NCBI GenBank assembly: GCA_002490425.1
Contig: DKTZ01000019.1
Span: 1-64,000, forward strand
DNA: 64,000 nucleotides
Reading direction: 5' to 3'
Source of the DNA: Ruminococcaceae bacterium UBA7217
GTDB taxonomy: Bacteria > Bacillota > Clostridia > Oscillospirales > Acutalibacteraceae
The notes below the pieces were generated by a model. That model saw only the letters and a list, made by a program, of their open reading frames with translations, had not been told where the DNA came from and did not search any database. The first letter of the stretch is position 1. Every line of letters starts with the position of its first letter. Both the position numbers and the translations under genes were made by a program. Below, in pieces: positions 60,040 through 64,000 of this stretch.

Positions 60040-60776
60040 TGTTTAATATCCTTATAAAAATCAAGTGTGTTAAAGTTTCTTTGAAGTCGGGAAAGTATGT
60101 ATCTTTCCGTAATAAAGCTAAGGTCGGAAAGTGCTTCTCCGGGCATTGAAAAATTATATATTTTATCAAACTCTGAAAAAGCTATGTGCCGCATCGCCCT
60201 TATAAGTCCGATTTCAAGCGGAAGCATTGCCGAGGCGGACATACAGTTTTCGCAGTAGAGAAGCCCCTGCTCAACGTCAAAATACATTGTGTTTGTTTCA
60301 TATTCTCCGCATTTGTCACAGGCAATTAAATTCGGCATATAGCCTGCAATACACATAAGCCTAAGCTCAGTTATAGCTTTAATCTGCTCATTGTCTCTGC
60401 TGCCCTTTGCGAGAAAATTAAGGGAATTGAGCATAAGGCGCAAATATTCTTCGCTTTGCTCTCCCTCTTGAACGAGTGTTAAGCAAAGCTCTGAAAAATA
60501 CTGTGCTAAAGACAGCTTTTCAATATCCATACCAAGTCTGAAAAAGGTTTCAATCGGCTCTGCCTCGTCAATAACATAAGCGTCGCCCGATTCGTGCATT
60601 GAAATTTTGGAATAGCAAAACAAAGCCGTTGCGTTATTTTTTTTATTTTTAAAGCTTTTGGCTCCGTGAACAAACGCCCTTACAAGCCCGCCTTTTCGAG
60701 TTAACACATAAACGAGCTTGTCCTTTTCACGTATATTCTGTTCTTTGAGGATCAGTCCCTCTGTATTCGTCCTCAT
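60036..60776 (-). CDS. recO: DNA repair protein RecO
   Basis: 246 residues. The N-terminal OB fold (TEGLILKEQNIREKDKLVYVL) is followed by a helical domain and a four-cysteine zinc site (ACDKCGEYE, LYCENC). RecO loads RecA onto SSB-coated DNA with RecR. It lies between yqzL and mutS2; its first 50 nt overlap the end of yqzL in another frame. Confidence 0.93.
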   Translation of the reverse strand: MRTNTEGLILKEQNIREKDKLVYVLTRKGGLVRAFVHGAKSFKNKKNNATALFCYSKISMHESGDAYVIDEAEPIETFFRLGMDIEKLSLAQYFSELCLTLVQEGEQSEEYLRLMLNSLNFLAKGSRDNEQIKAITELRLMCIAGYMPNLIACDKCGEYETNTMYFDVEQGLLYCENCMSASAMLPLEIGLIRAMRHIAFSEFDKIYNFSMPGEALSDLSFITERYILSRLQRNFNTLDFYKDIKQ

Positions 60777-60891
60777 CCTTTATGTCTCCGAAGCTGTTTT
60801 TAGCTTTATTCTGAAGCGATTTTCGGTAAACAAGGTAATCCTCAATCTTGCCCGATTTCGCAAACTTACTCCAAATTGCCATATTGTCCAT
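60727..60891 (-). CDS. yqzL: YqzL-family small protein
   Basis: 54 residues read directly from the sequence: it starts MDNMAIWSKFAKSGKIEDYL and ends RTEYT. The W-x-x-F-x-x-S/T-G-x-I-x-x-Y pattern and the position between era and recO match YqzL of Bacillus, a tiny protein of unknown function. The ATG at 60891 has GGGTGA upstream. Its 3' end overlaps recO by 50 nt in a different frame, longer than usual for this cluster. Confidence 0.6.
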   Translation of the reverse strand: MDNMAIWSKFAKSGKIEDYLVYRKSLQNKAKNSFGDIKDEDEYRGTDPQRTEYT

Positions 60892-60949
60892 ATTTATCAC
60901 CCGAAATTATTTTTAACTGACGGGCGAAAAATATATATGGAAAAATCTA

Positions 60950-61843
60950 TCAATCCAAACCGAAATTGTGAATTAAGCCTTCACGGTTGCGCCAGCCCTC
61001 TTTAACCTTTACCCAGCATTTAAGGTTAATTTTACAGTCAAAAAACCGTTCCATATCCTGACGGGCATAAGTTGAAATCTTTTTAAGCATTGCGCCGTTC
61101 TTGCCGATAATAATGCCCTTGTGGCTTTCTCTTTCACAGTAAATAAGCGCCTCAACATCAAGTATTCCGTTGTCACGCTCACTCATTTTTTCAATGCTCA
61201 CGGCAGTTCCGTGGGGAATTTCCTTGTCGAGAAGTCTAAGCATTTTTTCACGGATAATCTCCCCTGCCAGCACTCTTTCGGGCTGGTCTGTTAAGGTGTC
61301 ATCGGGAAAGAAATGCTCGGACTCGAACGCAAGGGACTTAAGCTCATCTAATAAAATATTAAGTCCGTTGCCGTCCTGAGCCGAAACGGGAACAACCGCT
61401 TTAAAATCGTAAAGAGCACTTATTTCCGCAATTCTGCCCATAAGCCTTTCCTTATCACGGACAGTATCAATTTTATTTATGGCAAGAATTGCAGGGTGTT
61501 TGCCCTTTTTCATTTTATCTATCAGTGCCAATTCCGCCTCTGTAAGCTTGCCCTCAGGCTCAACGACCAAAAGACAGGCATCAACGCCGTCAAGGCTGTC
61601 GCTTACTGCTTTTACCATTTTCTCGCCGAGCTTTGTTCTTGGCTTGTGGTAACCCGGTGTATCGGTAAATACAAGCTGAATATTGTCATCAGTTGTTAAA
61701 ACGCCCATTATTCTTGTACGTGTTGTCTGCGGTTTTGAGGAAACTATCGCAATTTTTTGCCCTAAAAGGCGGTTAAGAATTGAAGATTTACCGACGTTTG
61801 CCTTGCCGATAATCGCTATAAACGCTGTTTTTGATATGTTCAT
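60950..61843 (-). CDS. era: GTPase Era
   Basis: 297 residues. The G domain has GKANVGKSSILNRLLG, DTPGYHKPRTKLG and AINKIDTV; the C-terminal KH domain reads GIIIGKNGAMLKKIS. Era binds the 3' end of 16S rRNA and monitors 30S assembly. It overlaps dgkA by 4 nt. Confidence 0.96.
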   Translation of the reverse strand: MNISKTAFIAIIGKANVGKSSILNRLLGQKIAIVSSKPQTTRTRIMGVLTTDDNIQLVFTDTPGYHKPRTKLGEKMVKAVSDSLDGVDACLLVVEPEGKLTEAELALIDKMKKGKHPAILAINKIDTVRDKERLMGRIAEISALYDFKAVVPVSAQDGNGLNILLDELKSLAFESEHFFPDDTLTDQPERVLAGEIIREKMLRLLDKEIPHGTAVSIEKMSERDNGILDVEALIYCERESHKGIIIGKNGAMLKKISTYARQDMERFFDCKINLKCWVKVKEGWRNREGLIHNFGLD

Positions 61844-62322
61844 TTTTTCTCCTTTTTTCCGAAGCCGAACAGAATGAAAAGTATTGCTAAAATTAAGGAA
61901 AGTATAAATAAAATCAAAGCAAAGATATGAGTAGCAAAGTAGTTAAACAGCAGTTTAAAAGCCTCGGGCTGATACATTATTGCTATTCCGCAGGCCACTG
62001 CTGCAATTGCAAATATTAAAACCGCACCTGCCGCCGTATCCTTGGCGATTTTGCCGAGAGGTGTATGCTCTTTTCCGTGTAAATCCACTGCCGCTTCAAC
62101 CGCCGTGTTGATAAGCTCGCCGCCGATTACAAGTCCGTTTGCTATGAAAATTATTGCAAACTGAGTCCGTGTTATCTCGAAAAAATCAAATGCCAAGAGA
62201 AATAAGTACATATAAAACATACAGACAATATGCACTCTCATATTACATTCCGTTTTCAGCGCTGTAACTATTCCCTCAAACGCAAACCGGAAGCCTTTCA
62301 CAAACTTTTTAAGCTCTTTCAT
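61840..62322 (-). CDS. dgkA: Diacylglycerol/undecaprenol kinase family membrane protein
   Basis: 160 residues. An amphipathic N-terminus (FVKGFRFAFEGIVTALKTECNMRVH) and three core helices hold the catalytic ELINTAVEAAVDL segment near residue 72. In Gram-positive bacteria this family phosphorylates undecaprenol for cell-wall lipid recycling. An extra hydrophobic C-terminal region (about 115-155) makes it about 35 residues longer than the Bacillus enzyme. It lies between ybeY and era; cdd, often found here, is absent. Confidence 0.88.
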   Translation of the reverse strand: MKELKKFVKGFRFAFEGIVTALKTECNMRVHIVCMFYMYLFLLAFDFFEITRTQFAIIFIANGLVIGGELINTAVEAAVDLHGKEHTPLGKIAKDTAAGAVLIFAIAAVACGIAIMYQPEAFKLLFNYFATHIFALILFILSLILAILFILFGFGKKEKK

Positions 62323-62334
62323 ATTTCCTCCGAA

Positions 62335-62838
62335 TTACTCGTCAATGTAATAGCTTCCGTTGCGTTTAAGACCCATTTGAGTAAGCGACTCCTCTTCCTT
62401 TTCACGCATACGCACAGCCTCAAGTCCGCCGCCCTCATGGTCGTAGCCGAGCAAATGAAGAAGCGAATGTACCGTCAAAAATCCGATTTCACGCTGGAGC
62501 GAATGACCGAACCTTTCTGCCTGCGCAAATGCGTGCTCAATTGAAATTACAATATCACCGAGCATTTTTGCACCCGTGTCATAATTTATATCATAAATTC
62601 CGTTTTCGCCCAAGGGAAATGAAAGCACGTCTGTACTCCTATCTATATTTCTGTACTGACGGTTCAATTCCTGAATTTTTTCATCGTCAACTATTGTAAC
62701 GCTTATTTCAGCGTCACCCTCAAAACCCTCATTAGTAAGTACCGCATTACAGGAACGGCGAATCAGCATTCTCACACCTGTCGGGATTTTAATAACATTT
62801 TGGTCATTCTTGATTATTACTTTAATTTTTCCGTTCAT
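62335..62838 (-). CDS. ybeY: Endoribonuclease YbeY
   Basis: 167 residues. Zinc motif VHSLLHLLGYDHE (HxxxHxxxxxH) near residue 128, with STDVLSFPLGE upstream, is intact. It is needed for 16S rRNA 3'-end maturation and late ribosome quality control. It overlaps phoH by 4 nt; the 7TM-HD gene (pgpH) often found between them is absent. Confidence 0.95.
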   Translation of the reverse strand: MNGKIKVIIKNDQNVIKIPTGVRMLIRRSCNAVLTNEGFEGDAEISVTIVDDEKIQELNRQYRNIDRSTDVLSFPLGENGIYDINYDTGAKMLGDIVISIEHAFAQAERFGHSLQREIGFLTVHSLLHLLGYDHEGGGLEAVRMREKEEESLTQMGLKRNGSYYIDE

Positions 62839-63797
62839 TTTTTCTTCCTCTCTTCCTGTTTTTCGTATGCTTTGATTATATCCTGCACCAATTTATGACG
62901 TACAACGTCTTTTTCAGTAAAAATATTTATTGCAATGTCGTCAACATTTTTAAGCACTCGCATTGCGTCTACAAGTCCCGATTTTTTACCGTCGGGAAGG
63001 TCAATTTGCGTAACGTCGCCCGTTACAACAATTTTTGAGCCGAAGCCAAGACGTGTTAAAAACATTTTCATCTGCTCTCTTGTCGTGTTTTGCGCCTCGT
63101 CAAGAATAATAAATGAGTCGTCAAGCGTTCTTCCCCTCATATAAGCTAAAGGTGCTACCTCAATACTGCCCCGTTCCTGATACTTTTGGAAGCTTTCTGC
63201 GCCGAGCATATCAAACAGTGCGTCGTAAAGCGGACGAAGATATGGGTCAACCTTTTGCTGAAGGTCGCCTGGTAAAAATCCGAGCTTTTCGCCTGCCTCA
63301 ACAGCAGGGCGAGTGAGAATTATTCTGTTAACCTCTTTTGCACGGAAAGCCTTTACAGCCATTGCCACGGCAAGATAAGTCTTACCCGTGCCGGCAGGTC
63401 CTGCGCCGAGGGTTATTGTATTGTTTCTTATATAATCAACATATTTTTTCTGACCGAGCGTTTTGGGCTTTACTGGTTTTCCTTTACTTGTAATGCAAAT
63501 GCAGTCACCCGATAAAGTCGTAAGCTTGTCCTCGTCGCCGTCATCGGCAAGGCTTATTACATAACGCACGTTTTGCTCCGTAAGTGCCTCGCCTTTGTTA
63601 ATGAGAAGCAGAAGTCCGTTTACTGCCTTGACCGCTTTGGAAACAGACTCAGCTTCACCCGTTATTTTTATTTCAGCTCCTCGGCTTATTACCTTTACGC
63701 CGTAATGCGACTCCAAAAGCCTAATATTTTCGTCAAAATTTCCGAACAGGCTTACCGCCTGCTCCATTCTGTCAACGCTGATTATTTGTTCGTACAT
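62835..63797 (-). CDS. phoH: PhoH-family ATPase
   Basis: 320 residues. An N-terminal KH-like region precedes the PhoH ATPase domain: Walker A GAGPAGTGKTYLAVA near residue 135, RPAVEAGEKLGFLPGDL, Walker B DSFIILDEAQNT and TRLGFGSKIVVTGDVTQIDL. It is a predicted RNA helicase/ATPase linked to YbeY and ribosome maturation. First complete gene of the phoH-ybeY-dgkA-era-yqzL-recO-mutS2 unit. Confidence 0.93.
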   Translation of the reverse strand: MYEQIISVDRMEQAVSLFGNFDENIRLLESHYGVKVISRGAEIKITGEAESVSKAVKAVNGLLLLINKGEALTEQNVRYVISLADDGDEDKLTTLSGDCICITSKGKPVKPKTLGQKKYVDYIRNNTITLGAGPAGTGKTYLAVAMAVKAFRAKEVNRIILTRPAVEAGEKLGFLPGDLQQKVDPYLRPLYDALFDMLGAESFQKYQERGSIEVAPLAYMRGRTLDDSFIILDEAQNTTREQMKMFLTRLGFGSKIVVTGDVTQIDLPDGKKSGLVDAMRVLKNVDDIAINIFTEKDVVRHKLVQDIIKAYEKQEERKKK

Positions 63798-63882
63798 TCC
63801 TTCACCTTATTTTCGGCAGATTTAAGTTATATCTAATTACAATTTTACATAATAATTGTATCACAGTTTTTTTATTTTGTCT

Positions 63883-63999
63883 TTAGTTTTTTTCTATATA
63901 AATTTCCTTTAATTCGGCTATATTTTTCTCGCAGGTTGAATAAACGCCGCAGGAAAAATCGGTTTCGCTTTGATTTACAGTAATTTTGCTGCTTTTTAC
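63883..63999 (-). CDS. Partial CDS, 3' end (possible YqfD)
   Basis: An open minus-strand frame runs from the window edge to TAA at 63883-63885 and gives the last 38 residues of a protein (CGVYSTCEKNIAELKEIY near its end). In Clostridia the gene upstream of phoH is usually the sporulation protein yqfD, and the C-terminal ENIAE-like end is compatible with that, but the fragment is too short to be sure. The gene continues beyond the window. Confidence 0.45.
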   Translation of the reverse strand, partial: VKSSKITVNQSETDFSCGVYSTCEKNIAELKEIYIEKN

Positions 64000-64000
64000 C

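Overview
The window reads as a chromosomal segment of a low-GC Gram-positive anaerobe, most likely a gut Clostridia (Oscillospirales/Ruminococcaceae-like). The evidence is: sigma-A promoters close to TTGACA-N17-TATAAT; strong GGAGG ribosome binding sites; Firmicutes gene order (ylxM-ffh-rpsP-khpA-rimM-trmD, rnjA-gdpP-rplI-dnaB-tilS-hpt-ftsH, greA-lysS, phoH-ybeY-dgkA-era-yqzL-recO-mutS2); and SpoIVFB-like and possible YqfD-like proteins typical of spore-forming ancestry. There is no rRNA, no tRNA, no CRISPR array and no recognisable transposase. Most genes lie on the minus strand.

Layout. 0-19 kb is the accessory, carbohydrate-oriented part. It holds a GPH-family sugar symporter, an old-yellow-enzyme flavin/Fe-S oxidoreductase, a GntR-controlled ABC export module, a small AT-rich cassette with an immunity-like protein, an L-arabinose operon (FGGY kinase, araA, araD) with its own promoter, prmA and rplS, a second GPH transporter, and a divergent LacI-type regulator followed by a glycosidase-like remnant. 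19-33 kb is housekeeping: the paired radical-SAM proteins, a SpoIVFB-like protease with a miniature partner, ftsH, hpt, tilS, dnaB, rplI, gdpP and RNase J. 33-36 kb is a small plus-strand catabolic unit (GPH transporter plus DapA/NanA-family aldolase). 36-64 kb is mainly housekeeping: lysS-greA; ftsE-ftsX with an EnvC/PcsB-like M23 protein and a degenerate S41 protease; a CdaR-like regulator; coaD/rsmD; uvrC; ptsH; the trmD-ffh block; and mutS2-recO-era-phoH.

The two most striking unexplained signals are non-coding. (1) At 57398-57674, between mutS2 and a lipoprotein gene, a 277-bp element folds almost completely into three long arms: a 28-bp terminal inverted repeat enclosing two adjacent long imperfect hairpins. 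(2) At least thirteen intergenic hairpins recur through the window. Their stems differ in sequence but keep pairing, their loop cores are fixed, and a CTAC-type flank follows the stem. They fall into three subfamilies. No enzyme in this window explains either one.

Other points worth attention: the S41 protease beside FtsEX lacks both catalytic residues at their expected positions; FtsE carries a tail of about 106 residues; RNase J has a 60-residue lysine-rich N-terminal extension; two genes have start regions buried in hairpins; and rplS is separated from its usual trmD neighbourhood. All family assignments come from reading motifs by eye. No database search was run.
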